Positions 1-8,426 of a stretch of 64,000 nt of DNA are shown here, piece by piece. Each line of letters begins with the position of its first letter. The first letter of the stretch is position 1. The stretch comes from Dyella sp. 2HG41-7 (GTDB lineage Bacteria > Pseudomonadota > Gammaproteobacteria > Xanthomonadales > Rhodanobacteraceae). The translations under genes and the position numbers were made by a program. Under the pieces are notes generated by a model. It was not told the DNA's origin, searched no databases, and was given only the letters and a program-made list of their open reading frames with translations. The DNA lies in the NCBI RefSeq assembly GCF_021390675.1, contig NZ_JAJEJV010000004.1:2356001-2420000 (forward strand), given 5' to 3'.

Positions 1-1
1 G

Positions 2-1714
2 TCGCGGCGGCGCTTCGTTCAGGGCTTGGCGCTTGGGGGCGCGGTAAGCGCCTTGGGTTTTCTGCCAAGCGCACGCGCTGTCGGTTCCTATCTTGGCGAC
101 GGCGTTAATACACTCACCGGCACCGATTTCGCTTTGGCGATTTCTCAAATGCCTGTCAATTACACGGGAAGGCCAAGTGTCGCGACCACGGTCAACGGTA
201 GCGTGCCAGGTCCCATTCTCCGTTGGCGTGAGGGCAGTCATGTTCGACTGCGGGTTACCAATCGTCTAAACGTGCCGACCTCCATCCATTGGCACGGCAT
301 CATCCTGCCGTTTCAGATGGATGGCGTGCCGGGCATAAGCTTTGGCGGCATCGCACCTGGTGAAACATTCGAATATCAGTTTCAGGTGCGGCAATCGGGC
401 ACCTATTGGTATCACGCGCATTCGGGTTATCAGGAACAGACCGGTTTATTCGGCGCGATGATCGTAGAGCCGGCAGGCAAGCAAAGAGTCGCGGCGGATC
501 GCGACTACGTCGTCATGCTTAATGATTGGACCGACGACAATCCCGCAAGCATTTTCTCCCGTCTGAAGAAGCAGAGCGATTTTTACAATACTGCGCAGCC
601 TACCGTCGCAGACTTTATGCGCGATGCGCACCGCGTAGGACTTCGCGAAGCGTTCGCCATGCGCAAGATGTGGAACGCCATGCGCATGAATCCCACCGAT
701 TTGAGCGACGTTTCTGCTTACACGTACACCTATCTCATGAACGGACAGACATCGGTGTCCAATTGGACGGGTTTGTTCCTTCCAGGCGAAAAAATTCGTC
801 TCCGCATTATCAATGGTTCGGCCATGACGATCTTCGACGTGCGTATCCCCGGTTTGAAAATGACCGTGGTCAGCGCCGATGGGCAGGACGTTGAGCCGGT
901 CCAGGTAGACGAATTTCGAGTGACGCCGGCCGAGACATACGATGTCGTCGTCGAGCCTGATGAAGATCGCGCATACACGCTGTTTGCTCAGTCGATCGAC
1001 CGCGGCGGCTACGTACGGGGCACGTTAGCGCCGCGCAACGGCATGCAGGCCGCTGTGCCGACCATGGACCCGCGCATATGGTTGTCCACGCAGGATGTAA
1101 TGGGGAATATGTCGTCAGCACAGCACGGTGCATCGATGGACATGTCCGGGATGTCGTCCATGCAAGATATGCCCGGCATGAGGATGGATCACCAAGCCTC
1201 GGCTCCTTCGGTGCCGAAAACGGCGCCCGGTGTCGACATGCGCGTCGCGCAGCCGAGAAAAAACTTGGACGATCCCGGCTCTGGCGTTCGCAACAATAGA
1301 CGGCGCGTGCTTACGTATGCGGATCTGCATACCATCGGCGGCCCCATCGATAAGCGCGAACCGGAAAGAGACGTCGTGTTGCGCTTGACCGGCAATATGG
1401 AGCGCTACATGTGGTCGTTCGACGGCGTGAAATTCTCCGATGCCCCTCCGATACGTTTCCGCAGCGGCGAACGTTTACGCATGGTGCTTATCAACGACAC
1501 CATGATGAACCATCCCATTCATCTGCATGGCATGTGGAGCGAGCTTGAGGATGAAAATGGTCGATTCCAAGTGCGCAAGCACACCGTCAACGTGCAACCG
1601 GCACAGCAAATCAGTTATGCCGTTACCGCCGACAATCCTGGGCGCTGGGCGTATCACTGCCATATGCAGTTCCACATGGAAGCGGGCATGTTCCGCGAAG
1701 TGGTGGTGGCATGA
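2..1714 (+). CDS. copA: CopA-type periplasmic multicopper oxidase (5' end outside window)
   Basis: Copper-resistance multicopper oxidase that oxidises Cu(I) in the periplasm. The frame is open from base 2 and reads SRRRFVQGLALGGA, a twin-arginine export signal, so the true start lies just left of the window. The TTG at 26 is internal. Copper-ligand motifs are in the expected places: HWHG near 286-297, HAHS near 412-423, HPIHLHGM near 1511-1534 and HCHMQFHMEAGM near 1655-1690. A Met/His-rich loop (about 1098-1194, many MxxM/MDM units) is typical of CopA/PcoA. The stop overlaps the copB start (ATGA), so the two are translationally coupled. Oxidase family and role are confident. Its regulator would be upstream and is not visible. 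Confidence 0.95.
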   Translation, partial: SRRRFVQGLALGGAVSALGFLPSARAVGSYLGDGVNTLTGTDFALAISQMPVNYTGRPSVATTVNGSVPGPILRWREGSHVRLRVTNRLNVPTSIHWHGIILPFQMDGVPGISFGGIAPGETFEYQFQVRQSGTYWYHAHSGYQEQTGLFGAMIVEPAGKQRVAADRDYVVMLNDWTDDNPASIFSRLKKQSDFYNTAQPTVADFMRDAHRVGLREAFAMRKMWNAMRMNPTDLSDVSAYTYTYLMNGQTSVSNWTGLFLPGEKIRLRIINGSAMTIFDVRIPGLKMTVVSADGQDVEPVQVDEFRVTPAETYDVVVEPDEDRAYTLFAQSIDRGGYVRGTLAPRNGMQAAVPTMDPRIWLSTQDVMGNMSSAQHGASMDMSGMSSMQDMPGMRMDHQASAPSVPKTAPGVDMRVAQPRKNLDDPGSGVRNNRRRVLTYADLHTIGGPIDKREPERDVVLRLTGNMERYMWSFDGVKFSDAPPIRFRSGERLRMVLINDTMMNHPIHLHGMWSELEDENGRFQVRKHTVNVQPAQQISYAVTADNPGRWAYHCHMQFHMEAGMFREVVVA

Positions 1715-2508
1715 GCGCACTTGCAAAGAAACGGCGACAATCCGTTTGGTTGGCGTGTCTGGCCGCGGTGATATGTCGAGCAAGCATCGCGCAGGACGCA
1801 TCCGCGATGAGCGCACACGATATGGCGCCGATGCCGCAATCGGAGGCGCCGTCATCCATGCAAGGCATGGAAATGAACGACAACACCTCTCGCGGCATGC
1901 TGCTCGTCGACCAATTGGAATATTTCAACGGCTATACGGGTAACGGTGTCATGTGGGAAGCCGAAGCCTCGTATGGCAACGACAACGACAAACTATGGCT
2001 GCGAACGGAAGGCGAGGAAAGCCGTGGTCGCATTGACGAAGGCGATGTCGAAGCGTTCTGGAATCATTCCGTGTCCGCATTTTGGAATTCGCAATGGGGC
2101 ATTCGGCACGATCTGGATGCGGGCGCGCAGCATAACTGGATGGCGTTCGGCCTTGAGGGGTTGTCGCCCTATTGGGTCGAGTTGGAGGCAACCGGTTACG
2201 TTGGCGATGCGGGGCGCCTCGCGGCGCGCGCTCGCGCCGAATACACCGTTCGCTTTACGCAACGCCTGATCCTTCAGCCGGAATTGGAAATCAATCTCTA
2301 CAACAAGACCGACGCTGGGCGTGTGCAGAATGAGGCATCGAATGCACAGCTCGGGCTCCGCCTTCGCTATGAAATAACGCGGCAGATCGCACCCTATTTA
2401 GGGTTCGTCTGGACGCGACGCCTTCGCGCTTCGGGCAGCTTTGCCGCGGAAGCACATCCGGCTGTTTTTGATCGCCAATTCGTTGCTGGCATCCGTTTTT
2501 GGTTTTGA
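1711..2508 (+). CDS. copB: CopB outer-membrane copper resistance protein
   Basis: 265-residue CopB family protein, thought to bind or sequester copper at the outer membrane. It starts with a cleavable signal peptide (probably cut after the ASIA stretch near residue 27). A short Met-rich segment follows (MAPMPQ, MQGMEM), then a beta-rich domain with the family's C-terminal ending AGIRFWF. The Met-rich part is shorter than in Pseudomonas CopB. The start ATG overlaps the copA stop by 4 bp, and the cytochrome gene follows 9 bp downstream, so this is one operon. Outer-membrane placement is family knowledge, not shown by the sequence alone. Confidence 0.93.
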   Translation: MSALAKKRRQSVWLACLAAVICRASIAQDASAMSAHDMAPMPQSEAPSSMQGMEMNDNTSRGMLLVDQLEYFNGYTGNGVMWEAEASYGNDNDKLWLRTEGEESRGRIDEGDVEAFWNHSVSAFWNSQWGIRHDLDAGAQHNWMAFGLEGLSPYWVELEATGYVGDAGRLAARARAEYTVRFTQRLILQPELEINLYNKTDAGRVQNEASNAQLGLRLRYEITRQIAPYLGFVWTRRLRASGSFAAEAHPAVFDRQFVAGIRFWF

Positions 2509-2517
2509 GGAGGTTTC

Positions 2518-3090
2518 ATGGCAAAGCGCATGATTTATCGCACCGGCGTCCTGGTCGGTATCATCGTCATCGTATTGGCGTGCGCCGGCGTCTGGTCGGG
2601 TTTTTACAATGTGGGAGCCGATGTTCCGCATTGGTCGGTCACGTATCACGTTTTGGCGGTGGCCAGGGAGCGGTCTATCGAGCATCACGCCCAATCGATC
2701 ACGGTGCCCAACTTGGACGACCCATCGCTGATTTTAAAAGGCGCAGGTCAATACGCGGCGATGTGTACCGAGTGTCATCTGGCGCCAGGCATGCAGGATT
2801 CGGAGCTGCGCAAAGGTCTCTATCCAAAGCCTCCCGTGCTTTATCAGGCGCCTATCGATCCGCGTGAAGCGTTTTGGACCATCAAGCACGGCGTCAAGCT
2901 GACGGCGATGCCAGCCTGGGGTGCGACGCACGATGACGACACGATCTGGAGCATGGTTGCTTTCTTGCAGAAATTGAACGGTATGACGCCTGCGCAATAT
3001 AAAGAGATCGTCGCCAAGGCGCCGCCCGACGAAGACATGGATATGGGGAACGACAAGGGCTCCATGCAAGACAACATGAAGCCTCATTGA
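2518..3090 (+). CDS. membrane-anchored c-type cytochrome of the copper operon
   Basis: 190-residue single-haem cytochrome c. Residues about 8-28 form an uncleaved signal/transmembrane anchor. The haem-binding motif CTECH begins at residue 83 and a plausible distal Met ligand lies at residue 131 (AMPAW). The tail is rich in Met, Asp and Lys (DEDMDMGNDKGSMQDNM), which could bind metal. A good Shine-Dalgarno (gaggaggttt) precedes the ATG. It sits 9 bp after copB, which suggests an electron-transfer role linked to CopA or periplasmic copper handling. That partnership is inferred from position only. Confidence 0.88.
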   Translation: MAKRMIYRTGVLVGIIVIVLACAGVWSGFYNVGADVPHWSVTYHVLAVARERSIEHHAQSITVPNLDDPSLILKGAGQYAAMCTECHLAPGMQDSELRKGLYPKPPVLYQAPIDPREAFWTIKHGVKLTAMPAWGATHDDDTIWSMVAFLQKLNGMTPAQYKEIVAKAPPDEDMDMGNDKGSMQDNMKPH

Positions 3091-3098
3091 CGTGATTC

Positions 3099-4112
3099 TT
3101 AAACCGACGGTGCGACGACGTTCGCCTGCGTAAGGCGGCGCCGTTTGCGCCGCCTGATGTGGCGCCAAAGCAACGTGATGACGGTGCCAAGAGCGAGCAC
3201 GATGACTGCCAATCCAGCGGCAAGCACGCGACCTTGATCGAGCATCACGAACACGCCGTCTTGCGTGTAAAAACCGTTGAATTTGGCGATGCGAGCGGGA
3301 AGGGCGAGCAGATCGTCCTTCTCTAGCGGCAGCGCGCGTTCGTTGGGGTGATAGGTCGCGCCGAAGTCATAGAGATTGCCTTGCGCATCCATCTCGATAT
3401 GTCCTGCAAGCACTGCGGTTACCGGACGATCTCTGATGAAATCGGCCACGCGCTGCGCGCTTGCTTCATCCTCCGTCGCATCGTTGATGATCAAACGCCC
3501 TGGCAGAAAGAAGTCGCCGGAGAAGAAGAGTCCGGTATTGCGGTCGTAAAAGGAGATATGCGAAGGATAGTGTCCAGGTGTCGGCAATACATCGATCGTT
3601 CGGCCACCCAATTCGATTTGCGCCACGCCGCGCGGCCAATCGCCGAAGCCGAAATAGTTTTTTACATGCGCAAGATCGGTCGGGACAATCTGTACGTGAG
3701 GCAGCGACTGAAATTGCACATCGCCACGGCGATGATCCAAATGACCGTGCGTATGCACGACAAGTAGCGGCATCTTCGATGCCCCCAGCGTTGGCAATAA
3801 AGCCGTCACCGTTTGCGCGAGCGGAGCTTGTTTCGGATCGGCGACATCGCCCGAATCGATAAGTACCGCCCGATTGGCGCCGATCAGCAAATACATAAAT
3901 GGCGCCTCGAACGTGGCGCACGGGCTTTCACGCAGGATGTAGGTTTGCGCATCGTAGCGGTGGACTTCCAGCGGCGGTTGCGAGGCTTTGCTGCAGTCTG
4001 CTGCGCCGTCGCTCCAATGCATATCCAGTGAGCCCGTAGACGGGTCGGCGCGAACGCCTAGGCATACCAAGGCAAGCAACATCGCGGTAGCGATGGCGGC
4101 GATCGATTTCAT
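3099..4112 (-). CDS. secreted, C-terminally anchored metallo-beta-lactamase-fold hydrolase
   Basis: 337 residues. It has an N-terminal signal peptide (about 1-22) and an MBL-fold domain with the zinc motif HxHxDH at residues 122-127 (HGHLDH). Further ligand candidates follow: TPGH, FFSGD and LAGH. Near the C-terminus a hydrophobic segment is followed by an Arg/Lys-rich tail (RRRKRRRL). The catalytic domain is therefore probably periplasmic and held to the inner membrane. The substrate is unknown; relatives include beta-lactamases, glyoxalase II and lactonases. It converges on the copper operon (8 bp gap) and diverges from the TauE-type gene. Confidence 0.85.
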   Translation of the reverse strand: MKSIAAIATAMLLALVCLGVRADPSTGSLDMHWSDGAADCSKASQPPLEVHRYDAQTYILRESPCATFEAPFMYLLIGANRAVLIDSGDVADPKQAPLAQTVTALLPTLGASKMPLLVVHTHGHLDHRRGDVQFQSLPHVQIVPTDLAHVKNYFGFGDWPRGVAQIELGGRTIDVLPTPGHYPSHISFYDRNTGLFFSGDFFLPGRLIINDATEDEASAQRVADFIRDRPVTAVLAGHIEMDAQGNLYDFGATYHPNERALPLEKDDLLALPARIAKFNGFYTQDGVFVMLDQGRVLAAGLAVIVLALGTVITLLWRHIRRRKRRRLTQANVVAPSV

Positions 4113-4209
4113 GCGAACTCCAGCAAAAAAGAGCGGACCGCAGTGAGATGCGCGATTGCGAATTAGGGTTTAATAGCGGCTCGTAGATTCGCGACATCGA
4201 GGCAAGTCG

Positions 4210-4980
4210 GTGTTTCCATGGCATGACTTATTGGCCGTTCTGTGCGGTTCGCTGGTCGGTTTTTCGCTCGCGTTGATTGGCGGTGGCGGTTCCATTCTCG
4301 CCACGCCTTTGCTGCTCTATGTTGTAGGCCTGCACGATCCGCATCGAGCTATCGGCACCAGCGCGCTGGCGGTCGCGGTGAACGCATTTGCCAATCTGGT
4401 TCCGCACGCGAAAGCGAAGCATGTGCAGTGGCCAGCGGCGTTTGCGTTTGCAGCCGCAGGCATGGTGGGCGCGTACGTCGGTTCGACGCTGGGCAAGATG
4501 ATGGACGGCCAGCGGTTGTTGATCCTGTTTGCGTTGCTGATGCTCGTTGTCGCGGCTCTCATGCTGCGTGGCAGGCATGGACATGACGGCACCGGTTATC
4601 CGCGGCGCAACATGTTCCCTCGTCTTGGCGCAGTGGGTTTGGCGGCGGGTGGTTTGGCCGGTTTTTTCGGTATCGGCGGCGGTTTTCTGATCGTGCCCGG
4701 ACTTGTGCTTGCGAGCGGCATGGCCATGATCGACGCCATCGGTACGGCGTTATTTTGCGTAGGCGTATTCGGCTTTACTGCGGCATTGAATTACGCAGCA
4801 TCCGGATGGGTGGCGTGGCCTATCGCATGGGAGTTCATTGCAGGCGGCATTGTCGGCGGTTGGCTGGGCGCCTGGGGTGCGCGAAAACTGTCGGGAACGC
4901 GCGGTGCGCTGACGGTTCTTTATGCGGCGGTGATCGTCGTGGTGGCGCTTTTTATGTTGGCAAAAAGCTTGCTTCCATAG
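4210..4980 (+). CDS. TauE/SafE family sulfite/organosulfonate exporter-like permease
   Basis: 256-residue integral membrane protein with about eight hydrophobic segments. It carries the family's duplicated glycine-rich motifs: GFSLALIGGGGSILATPLL in the first half and GGLAGFFGIGGGFLIVPGL in the second. These are typical of TauE/SafE (former DUF81) transporters, which export sulfite or organosulfur anions. The start is taken as GTG at 4210, where the hydrophobic N-terminus begins. It is divergent from the MBL-fold gene with about 97 bp between. The real substrate cannot be told from sequence. Confidence 0.9.
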   Translation: MFPWHDLLAVLCGSLVGFSLALIGGGGSILATPLLLYVVGLHDPHRAIGTSALAVAVNAFANLVPHAKAKHVQWPAAFAFAAAGMVGAYVGSTLGKMMDGQRLLILFALLMLVVAALMLRGRHGHDGTGYPRRNMFPRLGAVGLAAGGLAGFFGIGGGFLIVPGLVLASGMAMIDAIGTALFCVGVFGFTAALNYAASGWVAWPIAWEFIAGGIVGGWLGAWGARKLSGTRGALTVLYAAVIVVVALFMLAKSLLP

Positions 4981-5040
4981 GTTTTTTCCAGCTTGAGGCA
5001 GGTCCGAACGCTTTTTTTCCGGTTTTTTTGCGTTTGCTAG

Positions 5041-5069
5041 TTGGCGTGAGCACAAATTTCCCCTACATT
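5041..5069 (+). promoter_or_regulatory. candidate sigma-70 promoter of the HU-like gene
   Basis: TTGGCG at 5041-5046, a 17-bp spacer and TACATT at 5064-5069, about 50 bp before the HU-like ATG. The spacing is ideal and the hexamers are moderate matches to consensus. This is a pattern match only. Confidence 0.35.
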
Positions 5070-5119
5070 TCTGCTCGCCGTAAGGCAATTCAACAATCCA
5101 AATAACGATGGGGTAGTCC

Positions 5120-5488
5120 ATGGCAAAGAAGGCAGCAAAAGGCAAGACGGCATCCAAGGCCGCCGCAGCTCCGAAGCCGATCAAGGAAGCACTGAGCAAG
5201 TCCGGTTTGGTTGCGCATCTGGCGGAAACCACGGGTCTTGCATCCAAGGATGTGCGTGGCGTTCTCTCCGCGCTGGAAGGTGTTGTGCACGCCTCGGTTC
5301 ATAAGAAAGGCGCTGGCACGTTCACCCTGCCTGGCCTGCTGAAGATCACCGCTGTCAATGTGCCGGCCAAGCCGAAGCGCAAGGGCATCAATCCCTTCAC
5401 GAAGGAAGAGCAGTGGTTCGCTGCTAAGCCCGCCACCGTGAAGGTCAAGATCCGTCCGCTGAAGAAGCTCAAGGACGCTGCGGTTTGA
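5120..5488 (+). CDS. HU/IHF-family histone-like DNA-binding protein
   Basis: 122 residues. The first 20 or so residues are a Lys/Ala-rich extension (KKAAKGKTASKAAAA) not found in ordinary 90-residue HU. The HU fold follows: helices up to about residue 60, GAGTFTLPGLLKI, then the DNA-clasping arm containing INP, which matches the intercalating proline of the HU/IHF arm (usually RNP). The C-terminus is again Lys-rich. It probably compacts the nucleoid or binds DNA non-specifically, with the basic extension adding affinity. It is monocistronic, with a candidate promoter upstream and a hairpin terminator downstream. Confidence 0.88.
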   Translation: MAKKAAKGKTASKAAAAPKPIKEALSKSGLVAHLAETTGLASKDVRGVLSALEGVVHASVHKKGAGTFTLPGLLKITAVNVPAKPKRKGINPFTKEEQWFAAKPATVKVKIRPLKKLKDAAV

Positions 5489-5530
5489 TCTTAGCTTGAG
5501 GCTGGTCGCTTACGCGCTGGCTTGCAACGT

Positions 5531-5573
5531 CGGGATGCGTCGCCGCGAGGTGACGCATCCCGATCTGTTTTAG
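5531..5573. terminator. hairpin terminator between the HU-like and methyltransferase genes
   Basis: Perfect 11-bp stem: CGGGATGCGTC at 5531-5541 pairs with 5552-5562, with a 10-nt loop, followed by a short T-rich stretch (atctgtttta). It lies between convergent genes and could serve both. Confidence 0.6.
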
Positions 5574-5587
5574 GTCGCGCAAAACAG

Positions 5588-6271
5588 CTACCGAGGGCAT
5601 GCGATAAAAATCAGGGAAGCCGGCTGCATGGTTTTCGGATGCAGAGGCTCGCGCATCTCGCAAACGCGCCATCCCGCCGCGGAAAACAGCGAAATCCAGT
5701 TCGCCATCGTGCGGAAATACCACGGTGCGGGCGTCGAAAATCCTCCGCCGAATCCGGCCCACGTTTCATTCCGCCAACCGTCGACATAAGCGTGCTCGCC
5801 GCAGGCGACGACGGGGTGCACGGTTTGAACGATGAATCGCCCGTCCTCGTTCATTTGCAACGGCAGCGCTTCGAAGAATCGTTCGACCGAGGTTTTGCCG
5901 AGCAACGAGAAATTGCAGACGGCCGTATTGATGCGTTGCCGCAATCGGCCTTCGACGACGTCGTCGTACGAGGCCACCTGAAAGGTTCCTCCCGCTTCGC
6001 GTGCGCGTTCCACCAGCGTCGGCACCGCGTCCACACCTGTCGCGTCGATGCCGTGCGCTGCAAGGGCGCGCACCAGCCAACCTTCACCGCACCCCACATC
6101 GAGTACGGAACGCGGTTGTGCGTCGAGCACGGCCTTCAGGATGGCGTTGTCGGTGACCTGTCGCCGGCTTTCGATAAGGCCGTTGCGGACGGTGTTCGTC
6201 CACGCATCGGCATTGCGTAGCCAACTTGGCACGATGCCTGATTCCATGTCGTCGGTGTCGGGCGCTTGCAT
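5588..6271 (-). CDS. class I SAM-dependent methyltransferase
   Basis: 227 residues with the Rossmann methyltransferase motif I VLDVGCGEGW (about 56-65), then GIDATGVD as the acidic end of strand 2. It resembles small-molecule (UbiE-like) methyltransferases, but the substrate is not recognisable. The start is set at 6271 because an AAGGAG Shine-Dalgarno lies about 5 bp upstream. A longer frame to 6343 has no such site and gives a poor N-terminus. It stands alone, converging on the HU-like gene. Confidence 0.85.
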   Translation of the reverse strand: MQAPDTDDMESGIVPSWLRNADAWTNTVRNGLIESRRQVTDNAILKAVLDAQPRSVLDVGCGEGWLVRALAAHGIDATGVDAVPTLVERAREAGGTFQVASYDDVVEGRLRQRINTAVCNFSLLGKTSVERFFEALPLQMNEDGRFIVQTVHPVVACGEHAYVDGWRNETWAGFGGGFSTPAPWYFRTMANWISLFSAAGWRVCEMREPLHPKTMQPASLIFIACPR

Positions 6272-6461
6272 GGAATCTCCTTGGATCACGAATAGGCCGC
6301 CCGTGTGCAGACTTGGTCGGCTGGCGCGAACGATTCGCCTCATGGTATTAGGAACGCGTCGCCGAGTAGGGGAAACACGGCTGACTTTCTAGGGGCGTAA
6401 CGTTTCGCAAGAGCAAACGATGTAGCGGTATCGCTAATCCTTTCTTTGATCGGAGACGATT

Positions 6462-7205
6462 ATGTTCAAGCGACTCTGTGCAGAGTTTTTCGGAACTTTT
6501 TGGCTGGTACTCGGCGGTTGCGGCAGCGCGGTGCTGGCAGCGGCATTTCCGTCGCTCGGTATCGGTTTTGCGGGTGTGGCGCTGGCGTTCGGTCTAACGG
6601 TGGTGACGGGGGCCTATGCGTTTGCAGGCATTTCCGGGGCGCATTTCAATCCGGCCGTGACGGTGGGTCTTTTTGCCGGTGGTCGGTTTAGCGGCAAGGA
6701 CGTGGTGCCGTACATCGTGGCGCAGGTGATCGGCGCCATGGTCGCGGCGGCGGTGCTTTACGTGATCGCCAGCGGCAAGCCCGGATTCGACGCCACAACC
6801 GGCGGTTTCGCATCCAACGGCTACGGCGACCACTCGCCCGGGGGGTATTCGCTACACGCCTGCATGGTCAGCGAATTCGTGCTGACGGCGATGTTCGTGA
6901 TCGTTATTCACGGCGCGACCGACAAACGAGCGCCGGCCGGTTTCGGTCCATTGGCCATCGGTTTGGCGCTGACGCTGATTCATCTGATCAGCATCCCCGT
7001 CACCAACACCTCGGTAAACCCGGCGCGCAGTACGGGTGTGGCGTTGTTCCAGGGCACATGGGCGCTGCAGGAACTGTGGATGTTCTGGGTGGTTCCCTTG
7101 CTTGGCGGTGCGGTGGGCGGGCTTATTTTCCGCACCCTGCTCGACGAACAGGCCAGCAAACCTGCCATCGCGCCGGAGATAAAATCCGGTCTGGCCGGCG
7201 GCTGA
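6462..7205 (+). CDS. aqpZ: aquaporin Z
   Basis: 247-residue MIP-family water channel with six membrane segments and both half-helix motifs: HFNPAVT with Asn63, the same position as in E. coli AqpZ, and SVNPARSTG in the second half. The N-terminal [18 protein letters not shown] is typical of AqpZ rather than of GlpF glycerol channels. It mediates rapid osmotic water flow across the inner membrane. A Shine-Dalgarno (cggaga) precedes the ATG. It appears monocistronic, with a strong hairpin downstream. Confidence 0.96.
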   Translation: MFKRLCAEFFGTFWLVLGGCGSAVLAAAFPSLGIGFAGVALAFGLTVVTGAYAFAGISGAHFNPAVTVGLFAGGRFSGKDVVPYIVAQVIGAMVAAAVLYVIASGKPGFDATTGGFASNGYGDHSPGGYSLHACMVSEFVLTAMFVIVIHGATDKRAPAGFGPLAIGLALTLIHLISIPVTNTSVNPARSTGVALFQGTWALQELWMFWVVPLLGGAVGGLIFRTLLDEQASKPAIAPEIKSGLAGG

Positions 7206-7234
7206 TAGCTCTCGGTCGATGTCGGTTTGAAATA

Positions 7235-7273
7235 CCGGGGCAGGGCGGCCTTTTTTGGCCGCAATGCCCCCGG
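7235..7273. terminator. strong hairpin between aqpZ and the DedA-rhodanese gene
   Basis: CCGGGGCAGGGCGGCC (7235-7250), loop TTTTTT (7251-7256), then GGCCGCAATGCCCCCGG (7257-7273). The inner GCGGCC/GGCCGC and the outer CCGGGGCA/TGCCCCCGG arms pair with small bulges. There is no T-run after the stem, so it may act as an mRNA 3'-end stabiliser or Rho-linked structure rather than a classic intrinsic terminator. Confidence 0.4.
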
Positions 7274-7336
7274 TTATTACCTTGCAAATGAGCCTGCTTG
7301 CCCCAACGATGCAGAGTCCCGACCGAGGGTGTTCCC

Positions 7337-8329
7337 GTGACGCACGCGATCATCGAACTGATTGCCGAATACGGATTGCTGCTGGTCTTCATCAATGTCT
7401 TGGTGGAGCAAGCCGGGCTACCGTTGCCGGCCGTGCCGACGCTTGTCGTGGCCGGGGCGTTGTCGTCGACGGGCCGGCTGCCTTTGGTGTCAATCGTGTT
7501 GGTGGCGCTGCTGGCATGCTTGATCAGCGATGTCGCGTGGTACTGGGCGGGACGTCGTTATGGCGGTACCGTGATGCGCACGCTCTGTCGCATTTCGCTG
7601 TCTCCCGATTCGTGCGTTAAACAATCAGAATTGCGCTTTCAGCGTTGGCGTGGGCAGATTTTGCTGATCGCCAAATTCGTGCCAGGTCTTTCCACGATTG
7701 CGCCGCCGTTGATGGGCGCGATGAAATTGAGGCCGCCGATTTTCGTGCTGCTCGATGGACTCGGTTCGCTGATCTGGATCGGCGTTGTGGTGGGACTGGG
7801 TTACGCGTTTTCGCAGCAGATCGATCATGTGCTGTTCGTGCTCGCCAGCGCCGGAACGGTGACGGTGGAATTTGTCGTTGCACTTTTGATTGCTTACGTG
7901 TTGGTCAAATGGTGGCAGCGCAAGCGCTTGTTGCTTTCGCTGCGATTGGCGCGCATCACCGTGGACGAGTTGCACAAGCTAATCGAAGACGGCAAGGCGC
8001 CCGTGGTTGTGGATGTGCGTTCGGAAGCTTCGCGTTTGGCGGATAACCGCATCATTCCAGGCGCGTTGATGGCGGGCCTGCGCGGGATCGATCAGGATCT
8101 CAATCAGGTCTCCATCGATCAGGACGTGGTGATTTACTGCAGTTGCCCGAATGAGATATCCGCAGCCAAGGCGGCGAAAGGGCTGATGATGCAAGGGTAT
8201 CGCCGCGTGCGTCCTTTGTTGGGCGGTCTGGACGCGTGGGCGGACGCCGGATACGACATCGAAATAACGGTCTCTGCGCAACCGCTTCCGCTCGACGAAG
8301 CGTCGTTGATGTCGAGCCACGCACGTTGA
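7337..8329 (+). CDS. DedA-family membrane protein fused to a rhodanese domain
   Basis: 330 residues. The N-terminal ~200 residues form a DedA/SNARE-associated (VTT) membrane domain, including EQAGLPLPAVPTLVVAGAL near the start and a central KFVPGLSTIAPPLMG motif. DedA proteins are now linked to undecaprenyl-phosphate or lipid flipping and to membrane homeostasis. After a basic linker (KWWQRKR), the C-terminal ~110 residues form a cytoplasmic rhodanese domain with VVDVRSE and a cysteine active loop (YCSCPNE). The GTG at 7337 is preferred over the upstream TTG at 7298 because a gaggg element sits just upstream and the membrane segment begins here. The function of the fusion is not established. 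Confidence 0.88.
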   Translation: MTHAIIELIAEYGLLLVFINVLVEQAGLPLPAVPTLVVAGALSSTGRLPLVSIVLVALLACLISDVAWYWAGRRYGGTVMRTLCRISLSPDSCVKQSELRFQRWRGQILLIAKFVPGLSTIAPPLMGAMKLRPPIFVLLDGLGSLIWIGVVVGLGYAFSQQIDHVLFVLASAGTVTVEFVVALLIAYVLVKWWQRKRLLLSLRLARITVDELHKLIEDGKAPVVVDVRSEASRLADNRIIPGALMAGLRGIDQDLNQVSIDQDVVIYCSCPNEISAAKAAKGLMMQGYRRVRPLLGGLDAWADAGYDIEITVSAQPLPLDEASLMSSHAR

Positions 8330-8426
8330 GTTTTCTCGCTTCACATTGTAGCCGTAATAAGGCTTTGCTCTAGCGTCGGTCTCATACTCGCGCCACGGGG
8401 TCATGGCGCTCTAACGGGAGATGGCT

